Assembly (NCBI RefSeq): GCF_014698115.1
Contig: NZ_JACJSJ010000096.1
Span: 1 to 32,949 of the forward strand
From: Nostoc sp. FACHB-973
Lineage (GTDB): Bacteria; Cyanobacteriota; Cyanobacteriia; Cyanobacteriales; Nostocaceae
Length of the DNA: 32,949 nt
Direction: 5' to 3'
The notes below the pieces were generated by a model that was not told the DNA's origin, did no database searches, and was given only the letters and a program-made list of their open reading frames with translations. A program made the position numbers and the translations under genes. This document shows, piece after piece, positions 6,406 through 15,064 of the stretch (the stretch's first letter is position 1; each line of letters starts with the position of its first letter).

Positions 6406-8198
6406 TATGTGCCCTTATACCACTGTTTATCTTTTAGGGATGCTTTCATCCACGGTTTTTGATCATCAAAACTGTGAATGTACCGACTTAGGAATTTTGC
6501 TGCTTCTGGAGAAGAATCGGCAAGTAAACATGCACCTGCAAAGCCATCGGGCTGCTTAGTCCAGTCTGATGTTTGCCTTAAATGACTAATAAGCCCTTCC
6601 ATCACAGGTACTTGTTCTGCTACTGGTAACATTCTTAAAGCGTCTTTTGCAGCAGTAGAGGAAATATTTTTAGTCTTCACAAGTGTTTCCAAGGCTTCGC
6701 GGGCATCTGGAGATAACCCAATTGCATAAACACCAATAGGCATAGTCTCTCTAGACAAATAGACTGCTGCCCGTAAATCCACACCTTGTAATTCAGGCTT
6801 AAGTTTACTCCATTTTTGAATAAAATCTGAGTTTCTTTCCCAACTTTTTGGTAAGCCAGAAGGAAGTTGCTCCCCATCCAAGGTTTCAAGCTCTTTAAGA
6901 ATCTTCGGTTTACCTGCTTCAGCGTCAATCAGTCGGTAAAGGTCTGAAGTTGCTTCTGCACCAGCACAGCGCTCAAATATAACCAACTTGGTGATAATGC
7001 CTTCATCTAGAGGCATTCCACGACGTTTTGCAGTTTTTGTTCGCATCTTTACTACATTTAGCAAGCGTTTAACAATGCGAGGGTTACCTTGAATACTTGG
7101 GGAAGTAGCCAAAATAGGCGTAATTCGTTCAGCTAAGTCAAAAGCTTCAACCAAATTTTGATTACTAGCCGCACCAATTGTCTCTAGTAGCTTGTCTGTT
7201 TTAATAGGATCTTCTTTCCAAGATTGTTGAAGCGATTGTTCCAACTCACATCGGAGTTTCTCCAAGGCGGCGTTATCAATGCGATGTTCGACAGCAAATA
7301 GCATAAATAAATAAGCCCTTATCTCACGAATCCCAACTTTGGGTACTCGAATAGGCATCTGTATGAGTTTGTCGATGTAATCAATCTGGTGGCGATCGCT
7401 TGTGCCCTTAAAGTAATCGGCAACCGCACCTCTAATCATGTCTTCATCTGCTGCGATAATAAATGCAGTATTTGGGAGAAACAGGAATAAGCGGATAGCT
7501 TCTAACGTATGAATAGTATTAGCTGGTAAACATCGATCCAGATTATCAATAATTACAACAAGGGTCTTTCCAAGTTCTGTAAGTAATTCACTATATTCTT
7601 GCCGAAAAGCTGCAATTTGTTGAGGTGGTGTAATCTTTGAAGCATCTTTTAGGATTCCCAGCGTAGCTTCTTTTGCATCTTTTACTTCTTTTGTGACCTC
7701 TTGATAATCTTTTTCTGTGAGTTTCTCCTCGCCTTTAAAACTATCTAAAATTTTCTCACCTGAGCCAATAGTTCGATAAAGCATTCCCCCAGTCGGCACT
7801 CCATGAGCTAATGCAACGCCTTCTGCAAACAATCCCATAGTACGGAATATGCCGATTCGAGCTAAAAGGCCTTGTGCCTTCTGTGCTAAAGTTTGATTAT
7901 TTTTGACCGCCTCATTGAGTGTAGTGGCGATTACCTCAAGAATTGCTACACGAGCATCATCGTAGCCTTGGTATAACCAAGCATCAAAATTGACAAGTAT
8001 ATATTTAGACTCTTCTCCATTTAAATTTTTTAAATCTTTCTCAATAAGCTTAAGTAAAGAGGACTTTCCTGCACCCCAGTTACCAAAGATGCCTAATGAG
8101 ACTGGTAGCATCTCTGGTGCAGTCAGTATATCAACCGCTAATTCAGAAACTTCACCAAAATTTAAATAATCAATCTCTGACTCTCGATCTGCCCACAT
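6405..8198 (-). CDS. qatA: QatA: KAP-family P-loop ATPase
   Basis: The 597-residue protein is a KAP NTPase of the STAND/AAA class. Walker A is GNWGAGKS at about 39-46 and Walker B is LVVIIDNLDR at about 213-222. A helical insert lies between them (about 100-190, with VALAHGVPTGGMLYRTIG), as in KAP proteins, where it can be membrane-associated. RIVKRLLNVVKMR follows in the helical lid. It heads the four-gene operon; AAGGA precedes the ATG, and the promoter must lie within 8199-8640. The order KAP ATPase, QatB, QueC-like, TatD-like matches the QatABCD anti-phage system. All motifs look intact. Confidence 0.9.
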   Translation of the reverse strand: MWADRESEIDYLNFGEVSELAVDILTAPEMLPVSLGIFGNWGAGKSSLLKLIEKDLKNLNGEESKYILVNFDAWLYQGYDDARVAILEVIATTLNEAVKNNQTLAQKAQGLLARIGIFRTMGLFAEGVALAHGVPTGGMLYRTIGSGEKILDSFKGEEKLTEKDYQEVTKEVKDAKEATLGILKDASKITPPQQIAAFRQEYSELLTELGKTLVVIIDNLDRCLPANTIHTLEAIRLFLFLPNTAFIIAADEDMIRGAVADYFKGTSDRHQIDYIDKLIQMPIRVPKVGIREIRAYLFMLFAVEHRIDNAALEKLRCELEQSLQQSWKEDPIKTDKLLETIGAASNQNLVEAFDLAERITPILATSPSIQGNPRIVKRLLNVVKMRTKTAKRRGMPLDEGIITKLVIFERCAGAEATSDLYRLIDAEAGKPKILKELETLDGEQLPSGLPKSWERNSDFIQKWSKLKPELQGVDLRAAVYLSRETMPIGVYAIGLSPDAREALETLVKTKNISSTAAKDALRMLPVAEQVPVMEGLISHLRQTSDWTKQPDGFAGACLLADSSPEAAKFLSRYIHSFDDQKPWMKASLKDKQWYKGT

Positions 8199-8640
8199 TC
8201 ACATTTTCCTTTAAGTATTAATTTACGTAATAACGCAGAAGCTTTCAAGTTTTATGGTGAGAATAATACTTTTGCACCCACTATCGTAATATAACAATTA
8301 CAAACATTACTACAATACTTGAGCTTTTGAGTTTAGCATGTATCGCATGTTGTTAAGTGGATGTTAATTAATAGGTCTAGGTAGATAGTCCAATAGCGGC
8401 GATTAATTATAGCACCTACAAGAATTTGTGGTGTATGCCGATAATAGATTGTTTTTTAGGTATTTATTCTTACGTATTGATACAGTAGCCCTCCTTGGCT
8501 GTAACCCCTCGTGTCTCTCTTCTCACAAACGACCGTTTTTGAGAATCTCTGCACGAAGACTACTCTTTCACGCAACTATGCGGCATTCACATTCTCAAAA
8601 ATAGTTCTTGAAATTGCATTCTCATTCATGCACTGTATCC
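8199..8640. other. Intergenic region with inverted repeats upstream of qat
   Basis: No gene is evident. The region must hold the qat promoter on the minus strand. TTTTTGAGAAT near 8535 pairs with ATTCTCAAAAA near 8590. TTCTTGAAATT (8605-8615) pairs exactly with AATTTCAAGAA (8644-8654), immediately before the broken resolvase gene; such paired sites next to a serine recombinase could be the remains of its recombination site. Confidence 0.45.
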
Positions 8641-8669
8641 ATGAATTTCAAGAATAGAAAGCGTGAACC

Positions 8670-9077
8670 ATTCTTATCGGATATACCAGAGTCTCAACAC
8701 AAGACCAGAACCTTGCGCTGCAATATGACGCGCTGAAGGTAGCAGGGTGCGAGCGCATCTTTGAGGATAAGGTAAGCGGCAGCCGCGCCGAGCGGGTGGG
8801 GCTTAACCAGGCAATGGACATGCTTAGGAAAGGCGATACGTTCGTGGTCTGGAAACTGGATCGGCTGGGGCGCAGTGTGGGCAAGCTGGTAGAGACGGTA
8901 GAGAAACTGGAGAAGCGCGGGATAGATTTTAAAAGTCTCACCGATGCGATCGACACCAGCACCCCCTCCGGTAGTTCTTTTTTCATGTGATGGCATCCTT
9001 AGCCCAGATGGAGCGGGAGTTAATTGCAGAGCGCACCAAAGCAGGTCTGGAAGCCGCCCGCCAGCTTGGCCGCAAAG
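8670..9077 (+). pseudogene. Serine recombinase (resolvase/invertase) fragment
   Basis: The frame from 8670 reads GYTRVSTQDQNLALQYDAL, with the catalytic serine context of the Tn3/Hin family, then VWKLDRLGRS and LEKRGIDFKSLTDAIDTSTP. It stops at 8988-8990 just after a T-run, but the next frame continues as FHVMASLAQMERELIAERTK and AGLEAARQLGRK, the normal continuation of the family. A one-base slip in the T-run has therefore broken it. The first usable codon is ATT at 8670 where relatives have ATG, and a stop lies just upstream. The C-terminal DNA-binding HTH is lost where sequence switches to a WGR domain. It is not functional as a recombinase. Confidence 0.85.
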
Positions 9078-9260
9078 AATGTATTTTGCTTCTACCGCCT
9101 GGACATACAGGCTGACTTATTCGGCAACCAATGCCTGATACGTCGGTGGGGACGAATCGGCAGAGCGGGACAAACAAAAATTACGCCCCATGCAACGCTA
9201 GAAGCGGCAGAGCGGGAATTAGCCAAATATCAGCGCTTGAAATCCGAAAAGGGTATAACC
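9075..9260 (+). pseudogene. WGR-domain protein fragment
   Basis: Just after the resolvase fragment, a different frame reads NVFCFYRLDIQADLFGNQCL then IRRWGRIGRAGQT, the signature of a WGR domain (a nucleic-acid-binding domain found in PARPs and in bacterial defence-linked proteins). It continues to about KSEKG and then runs into the antisense of the hsdR 3' end. There is no own start codon or ribosome site. The junction with the resolvase is abrupt, so this is a recombination scar. Only the domain is recognisable, not the original protein. Confidence 0.75.
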
Positions 9261-9267
9261 TTTGTAA

Positions 9268-12200
9268 TCAGCCTGCCAGCCCACTGGCAATCATCTCCGC
9301 TTGCTTCAGCACCGTTTCCGTTGCCAGCAACTGCATGTCCGGCGGGTAGCCGTATTGTCGCAGGATACGCTTCACAATGACTTTCAGCTTTGCCCGCACA
9401 CTTTCCTTGATAGTCCAGTCAATCGTTGCGTTCTCACGGATTTTCTGGGTCAGTACCACAGCAAGTTCGCGCAGCTTGTCCTGCTGCATCAGCTCACGGG
9501 CACTGTTGTTGTTCGCCACAGCGGTATAGAAGGCGTATTCGTATTCTGACAGCCCCATATCCTGGGCTTCTGCATCGGAAGCAACTATCTCCTTACTGAT
9601 GCGGATCAGCTCTTCCATGACCTCAGCGGCAGTGAGAATCTTGTTCTGGTATTTTTTGATGGCGTTCTCCAGCATTTCCATCAGAGTTTTACTCTGCACC
9701 AGATTCTTTTTAGCGCGAACCTTCAGTTCGTCGTTAAGCAGTTTTTTCAGTGTCTCCAGGGCAATATTTTTATGTTCATACCCCTTTAGCTCCGTCAGAA
9801 ATTCATCGGACAGGATAGAAATATCTGGTTTCTTGATGCCTGCTGCGTCAAAAACATCAATCACCTGCTCTGATACCAATGCCTGATCGATCACCTGACG
9901 GATAGTAGTTTCCAGTTCTTCATTGCTGCGGCCTTCGCCTGAACTATCAAACTTGGTCAGCCGCGCTTTCACCGCCTGGAAAAAGCCCACTTCATCTTTG
10001 GCATCCAGTGCTTGCTCATGGGGAATGGCGATCGCAAATGCCTGAGAAAGTGCGGTCACTTCGTGAATATAACGCTTTTTGCCGTCCTCCAGCCCTAAAA
10101 TATGCTCTTCTGCCGCCAGGATCAGTGAGAGTTTCTGGGCGGTAGCAGCGTCGAAATAGTTTTCATAGGCAAAGCCATGATACAGTGAGGAAACAACCTC
10201 AATCTTTTCCAGCATCAAAGCCACGGCCTGTTCCTGTGCAAGGGTCGGGTCGCCCTTGCCGCCTGCGTCGGAATAGAAGGACAACGCTTCCTTAAGGTCA
10301 GCGGCAATGCCCAGATAGTCCACTACCAGTCCGCCCGGTTTGTCTTTGTAAACCCGGTTTACCCGTGCGATCGCCTGCATCAGGTTGTGCCCTTTCATAG
10401 GCTTGTCGATGTAGAGAGTATGCAGACTGGGCGCATCAAACCCCGTTAGCCACATATCGCGCACAATCACCAGCTTGAGCGGGTCATCATCGTCTCTCAT
10501 CCGATCGGCGAGCAACTTGCGTTGCTCTTTGGTGGTGTGGTGTTTCGCCAGCATTGGCCCATCGCTGGAGGAAGCGGTCATCACCACTTTAATGGCTCCC
10601 TTGGTTAAATCCTCAGAATGCCAGTCAGGACGGAGTGTGATGATTTCTGCATAAAGTTCGGCAGCAATGCGCCGCGACATGCTCACCACCATGCCCTTAC
10701 CCGCAAAGACCGCCTGCCGCGCCTCAAAGTGGTTGACAATATCCTGGGCGATGCTCTGAATACGCTGCTGACTGCCGATTAGCGCCTCTACTTTCGTCCA
10801 TTTAGCCTTGGCTTTCTGGGTTTCGGTGAGTTCGCCCTTGTCTAGTTCTTCGTCCAATTCAGCAATCAGCTTTTTGCCTTCGTCGCTCAAGCTGATTTTA
10901 GCAAGGCGGCTTTCATAGTAAATCCGCACCGTTGCACCATCTTCCACCGCCTGGGCAATGTCGTAGATGTCCACATAGTTACCGAACACTGCGGGAGTGT
11001 TGATATCATCTTTTTCAATCGGGGTTCCAGTAAAGCCTAAATAGGTAGCATTAGGCAGGGCATCACGCAGATATTTGGCAAAGCCATACACGACCTTTTT
11101 GCCGATCACCTCGCCACTGACATTTTTTTCGTCTACGGTTTTTGCGCTAAAGCCATATTGGGTACGGTGGGCTTCGTCCGCAATGACGACAATATTGCGC
11201 CGATCGGACAATTGCTCATACACATTGCCCTCATCGGGCTGGAATTTCTGGATGGTGGAAAAGACGACCCCGCCGGATGCTACTTTCAGCAGCTCTTTCA
11301 AGTGGTCTCGGTTCTCGGCCTGCACAGGTTCCTGGCGCAGCAACTGTTTGGATGCGGCAAAGGTAGCGAATAACTGATCATCCAGGTCATTGCGATCCGT
11401 GACCACCAGGATGGTGGGGTTATCCAGGGCCAGGACTATCTTGCCTGTGTAAAATACCATAGAGAGGGATTTACCCGAACCTTGGGTATGCCATACTACA
11501 CCTGCTTTTTTGTCGCCTTTGGGCTGCTGCTCTACACCAGACAGTGTATCGCTTGCGGGGTTTTTGCCCGCTAAGGGAGCTACGCCGCTGTCTGCCGCCC
11601 GTAGGGTAGAGGCGATCGCGGCATTCACAGCATAATACTGGTGATAGGCAGCCAGCTTTTTCACAGTGCTGAGGGTGATAATGCCAGTTTGGGGGTCTTC
11701 CTTTTTGCTTTTTTCAAAGACGATAAAATGGCGCACCAGATCCAGTAGGGTCGTCCGGTTTAACAAGCCATTAATCAAGGTTTCAAGTTGACTGACCAGG
11801 GGCGAGGCTTGGGTTTTACCATCAGCGGTTTTCCATGCCATAAAGCGGCTGAATCCGGCAGAGAGCGAACCTGCTCTTGCCTCCAGCCCATCGGAAATCA
11901 CCAGCAATGCGTTGGGGGTAAACAGGCTGGGGATGGTGTGTTTGTAGGTTTCAAGCTGTTGATAGGCCGCTTTGAGGGTAGCGTTTTCGTCTACGGCGTT
12001 TTTAAGTTCAATAACGACCAGCGGGATACCGTTCACAAACAGGACAAGATCGGGGCGTTTGTGCTGGTTATTTTCGATAACGGTAAACTGGTTGGCAACG
12101 ATAAATTCGTTATTATCAGGGTTGGCAAAATCGATCAGCCAGACGAGATCACCGCGCTCGTTACCGTCTTGCTGGTAGCTGACCTTAACGCCTTCCGTGA

Positions 12201-12477
12201 GCAGGCGGTGGAACGCTTCGTTACCCGCAAGCAACTCAGGGGACTGGATACGCTGTGCTTCCTTGAGGGCTATTTGCAGGATAGCGGGGGCAATGCCGGG
12301 GTTGATGCGACGCAGGGCGTGTTCCAGGCGTGGGGTGAGGAATACTTCGTCATAGCGGCTACGTTCTGGGGTGCCGCTGTCGGGGGCAATGTCGGGGGCG
12401 TGAATGTAGCTATAGCCAAGCCGCTCGAATAGCTTGATAGCAAAATCTTCGATGGCGGATTCCGTCAAACGGCTCAT
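9268..12477 (-). CDS. hsdR: Type I restriction enzyme subunit R (HsdR)
   Basis: The 1069-residue protein has the full HsdR layout. At the N-terminus is a PD-(D/E)xK-type nuclease domain with RPDLVLFVNGIPLVVIELKN. The SF2 motor follows with Walker A HTQGSGKS, DEAH box IADEAHRTQYG, YLGFTGTPIE and motif VI QAIARVNRVYKDKPGG, then a helical C-terminal region that would bind the methyltransferase. In a working system it cuts DNA after translocation by the HsdM/HsdS complex. Here hsdM and hsdS are reduced to a fusion fragment upstream, so this HsdR has no visible partner. It overlaps the Abi gene by four bases. The region is richer in GC than the flanking qat genes, which suggests transfer. Confidence 0.95.
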   Translation of the reverse strand: MSRLTESAIEDFAIKLFERLGYSYIHAPDIAPDSGTPERSRYDEVFLTPRLEHALRRINPGIAPAILQIALKEAQRIQSPELLAGNEAFHRLLTEGVKVSYQQDGNERGDLVWLIDFANPDNNEFIVANQFTVIENNQHKRPDLVLFVNGIPLVVIELKNAVDENATLKAAYQQLETYKHTIPSLFTPNALLVISDGLEARAGSLSAGFSRFMAWKTADGKTQASPLVSQLETLINGLLNRTTLLDLVRHFIVFEKSKKEDPQTGIITLSTVKKLAAYHQYYAVNAAIASTLRAADSGVAPLAGKNPASDTLSGVEQQPKGDKKAGVVWHTQGSGKSLSMVFYTGKIVLALDNPTILVVTDRNDLDDQLFATFAASKQLLRQEPVQAENRDHLKELLKVASGGVVFSTIQKFQPDEGNVYEQLSDRRNIVVIADEAHRTQYGFSAKTVDEKNVSGEVIGKKVVYGFAKYLRDALPNATYLGFTGTPIEKDDINTPAVFGNYVDIYDIAQAVEDGATVRIYYESRLAKISLSDEGKKLIAELDEELDKGELTETQKAKAKWTKVEALIGSQQRIQSIAQDIVNHFEARQAVFAGKGMVVSMSRRIAAELYAEIITLRPDWHSEDLTKGAIKVVMTASSSDGPMLAKHHTTKEQRKLLADRMRDDDDPLKLVIVRDMWLTGFDAPSLHTLYIDKPMKGHNLMQAIARVNRVYKDKPGGLVVDYLGIAADLKEALSFYSDAGGKGDPTLAQEQAVALMLEKIEVVSSLYHGFAYENYFDAATAQKLSLILAAEEHILGLEDGKKRYIHEVTALSQAFAIAIPHEQALDAKDEVGFFQAVKARLTKFDSSGEGRSNEELETTIRQVIDQALVSEQVIDVFDAAGIKKPDISILSDEFLTELKGYEHKNIALETLKKLLNDELKVRAKKNLVQSKTLMEMLENAIKKYQNKILTAAEVMEELIRISKEIVASDAEAQDMGLSEYEYAFYTAVANNNSARELMQQDKLRELAVVLTQKIRENATIDWTIKESVRAKLKVIVKRILRQYGYPPDMQLLATETVLKQAEMIASGLAG

Positions 12478-13154
12478 GATCCTTCTCCCGTTTCTATTTT
12501 TAGCTCACTCTCCTTAAACACCCTGCATTCGGCTTCATAAACCTTGTAATCCAGATGGAACAGAATTTCGCTTGCGGTATAAGAGTACTCTCCCATTTCA
12601 AACTCACCGTATACCTCATCCCAAGACTCATTAAAGTCCTCTTCCTCATTGTATTGGAGTAACTCCGCTTCAGCTGCTTCATGAGCCATCAAGATAGCTG
12701 GGGTCTTACGCTCTTCAAAAGCGCGAATCAGAAATACAGCAACCGTCAGGGTGCTATCAATCAGAAATTCCCGTGTCAATATATCAACCTTGGTATTACG
12801 ATCCCGTAGATCCTCAAGTGATCTGCCGTGTGAAGTAGGACTGATATCGTTTCTGAGATTACCGATTTGTTGAGCAATCGTAGCGAGAGCACCAGAAACC
12901 TGATTAACTAAATTCTCATTCGGGTAGCCAAGGGCGCAAAATGCTTTTTTTAGAACTGCATTCATGCTTGATGTAGTGGGCAAGGTCACATGCTTTGCAC
13001 TACAAATCTCTTTCCCGATGCTTTCAAGCAGCGCTTTGGCATTTTCAACCGAAATACTAAAGTCAGATTCAAGATGTACTTCTATTCGTTCAATGTACAA
13101 ATCGAGTTCTTTCCAGCGGCTATATTGCGCTATCGTCGATCGCAGTTTATCCAT
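12474..13154 (-). CDS. Abortive-infection (Abi_C-like) protein in R-M operon
   Basis: The 226-residue soluble protein has LESIGKEICSAKHVTL in its middle and LRNDISPTSHGRS at about 138-150. The latter resembles the LRN...HG motif of the abortive infection C-terminal (Abi_C) family, often encoded beside or within type I restriction operons. The C-terminus is acidic and aromatic (ASEILFHLDYKVYEAECRV). It overlaps the hsdS fragment by one base upstream and hsdR by four bases downstream, so it was translated as part of the operon. The gene itself looks intact. In related systems such proteins act with or guard the R-M system, which is inference here. The RNase-like catalytic role sometimes proposed for this fold is not provable from sequence. 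Confidence 0.7.
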   Translation of the reverse strand: MDKLRSTIAQYSRWKELDLYIERIEVHLESDFSISVENAKALLESIGKEICSAKHVTLPTTSSMNAVLKKAFCALGYPNENLVNQVSGALATIAQQIGNLRNDISPTSHGRSLEDLRDRNTKVDILTREFLIDSTLTVAVFLIRAFEERKTPAILMAHEAAEAELLQYNEEEDFNESWDEVYGEFEMGEYSYTASEILFHLDYKVYEAECRVFKESELKIETGEGS

Positions 13155-13739
13155 TAATAACTCACCCTTACCTCGCCACTCATGAGTTTCGGCAACAAGG
13201 TATCGCGAAGATTTTGGAGCGTTTGAATTTGTTTGTTATTACTTTCTAATTTCTCCAAAATAGGCGACATTTTATTATTCATATTGTTCAATTCATCTTT
13301 GGGCGGGACAGTTACTATTGCTATATCCAGATCACCTCTTTTTATATGTCCCATTGTCGTAGCATGGGCTTGTGAAATCGCAATAAACTCGTCAAGATGA
13401 AACTTGCACCAGTGATAGTAAAACCACTTTGGGAACTCTTCTGAAGTTACTTTGAATAAATAACGACCAGCGTGCTTCTGCCGGTACAAAGAAAATGTTT
13501 TCAGCCTTATATTCGTCCTTATCCTCCGGGTCGGCTCCGGCATACTCGCCCTCACCCTTTGCCAGTTTGGTGAACATTTCCTCGAAGGCATCGGAAATAT
13601 ATTTGAGGAAGATCAAGCCCAGCACTACATGCTTATATTCAGCCGCGTCAATATTTTTGCGAAGCTTGTCAGCGGCCTTCCAGAGCTGTTTTTCTAACGG
13701 TTCTTCTTTAACTTCTTTTGCTTTTCTGGTTGTGGCCAT
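13154..13739 (-). pseudogene. hsdM-hsdS deletion remnant of type I R-M
   Basis: From the ATG at 13739 the frame reads a normal HsdM N-terminal domain (LEKQLWKAADKLRKNIDAAE, LGLIFLKYISDAFEE, NIFFVPAEARWS). At about 13460-13470 the match ends and another frame takes over: GRYLFKVTSEEFPKW through NNKQIQTLQNLRDTLLPKLM, the second target-recognition region and C-terminal helix of HsdS. The whole methylase core with its NPPY motif and the first half of HsdS are missing. The two parts are out of frame, so no fusion protein is made without a slip; the hsdM frame ends at 13392. The operon therefore keeps hsdR and the Abi gene but no methyltransferase or specificity subunit. Confidence 0.9.
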
Positions 13740-14207
13740 TTCTGTGTTTGCTTTCTGTGTCTCTCAACAAAATGTAAGTGGGGATACTGGGGTAGGTTAA
13801 AGAAGAAGTATTAGATATATCCTTCCCCCTCATCGCAGAACTGAATGTATAACTTTCGCTGACTGATGTTCAAGTGCGCTGTTGTAGAAATTGATTGTAG
13901 ACCAAAATCGTCTCTCAAAAGTTGTAGCCCCCTCAAGCAAAAATACGAAAAATGCCATTTTTAAATCCTTGCAACAATGCCAAGATTTCTGCCCCTGCCT
14001 TACTCATAATGCAACATAAAAGCAGATGATAAGCTGTTATAACCTTATTCATGCAAAAAAAGCTACATTAACTACCCTTATATAACTCGCTCAGGTAGGT
14101 AAAAGGTCACGAAAGAGTCAAATATTACGTAGGCATTTCATTTGGCACTGTTGCAAAGATTCAAAAAAGATGTTGTTCGCCTTTTTCTATTTTCTACAAC
14201 AGTATCA
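13740..14207. other. Intergenic stretch, no gene seen
   Basis: AT-rich sequence upstream of the R-M remnant. It should hold the promoter of that operon on the minus strand. I find no convincing open frame, RNA gene or repeat. Confidence 0.5.
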
Positions 14208-14655
14208 CTATCTTCCACCTTCCACGCGCGTGATTGCGTTCCAGGGCATCCAAAGCTTTACTTTATCGAGATTGGGTAGTACCTCATCTATGATGCCGTA
14301 TTCTTTCTTAATAAAACCCAACAACTTCTCCTCCACCGCAGTCAAATATGGTTGTTTCAGTTCCTCCAAGCGCTGTGCTGAAGCACTTGGGCTATCTTAC
14401 AAGTTCTCTTCCGTAAACTACTGATGCGTAGGCGTAGCCCACCGCAGGCATCGTCGATCAATTGCATCAGCTGACATTCGACAAGTAGGTATTTATAGGG
14501 CTTTAGATACTGCAACCTAACGATACATTAGCCATTCCAAGTTCTCACAGTACAACTAAAATTATTAACTGCGGTGACAATTGCCCAGCAACCACCCTTA
14601 GCTCTGAGTTCGGGATTATCTTTTGCAAGGATTTGACAGACTTCACCTATCTAGG
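14208..14655 (-). pseudogene. Decayed copy 1 of the DUF3102/ParB-like gene
   Basis: The minus strand reads IGEVCQILAKDNPELRAKGG then CWAIVTAVNNFSCTVRTWNG, matching the middle of the intact protein at 23157-24077. A TAG replaces the Gln before IGEV and another stop follows WNG. After a Nostoc-type repeat (14423-14453) it resumes as ELKQPYLTAVEEKLLGFIKK, the C-terminal part. The N-terminal half is absent. This cannot give a functional protein. It is one of two broken copies flanking the IS1634 element. Confidence 0.85.
14423..14453. repeat. Nostoc-type interspersed repeat, copy 1
   Basis: Contains GCGTAGGCGTAGCCC followed by GCAGGCATCG, a short palindrome-prone unit found dispersed in Nostocales genomes. 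Degenerate copies are at 16997-17026 and 24151-24181. Confidence 0.6.
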
Positions 14656-14730
14656 AATATATCGAGATTATGTCTTAAATAAAGTTGATAAATTAGATAA
14701 TATTTCTTAAAATCATCAAGATATAAATAG

Positions 14731-14880
14731 GAGGGAACGGATATTGCAATTGGTCTTTGTCGCAGTGCTGATGGAAAATTAAAGGTTGAAACAGAAAAAA
14801 CCAGCTATGCTCGACACCTTGAAACCATAATGGAAAGTGAAGGGATATTAAGGTGCAAAACGCTGTTGGTCAAAACATAA
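14731..14880 (+). pseudogene. Possible short gene remnant
   Basis: A 49-residue open frame reads IAIGLCRSADGKLKVETEKT then SYARHLETIMESEGILRCK. The composition looks protein-like and AGGAGG precedes it at 14729-14734. The only start at proper distance is ATT at 14743, and a stop lies immediately upstream. I do not recognise the family. It may be the remains of a gene whose ATG was lost, or chance. Confidence 0.3.
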
Positions 14881-14926
14881 GAACATCACTTAATACTCTA
14901 CATTACTATTTTTTACACTTCTTGGT

Positions 14927-15064
14927 TTATTTAGAATCACCTGCTACTTCTTCAACCGCATATTCAAGCTCTATCAAACCCAACAGCTTCTCCTCCACCA
15001 CAGTCAAATACGGTCGCTTCAGTTCCCCCAGATGCTTCAGTACAGCACGAGCAGCCTCTTCTAA
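14927..15064 (-). pseudogene. Decayed copy 2 of the DUF3102/ParB-like gene, C-terminal piece
   Basis: Reads EEAARAVLKHLGELKRPYLT then VVEEKLLGLIELEYAVEE and a TAA at 14927-14929. It is closely similar in DNA to the end of copy 1 and matches the C-terminus of the intact 306-aa protein. The IS1634 element at 15065-16966 separates it from its upstream part at 16967-17560; the TTCTAA duplication shows that these were once continuous. Confidence 0.8.

Noticed and set aside
8694..8996. Minus-strand frames over the resolvase
   Set aside because: They are mirror frames of the resolvase remnant, which has clear family motifs on the plus strand.
11788..12432. 214-aa plus-strand frame
   Set aside because: It lies antisense to the nuclease domain of hsdR and is a GC-driven shadow.
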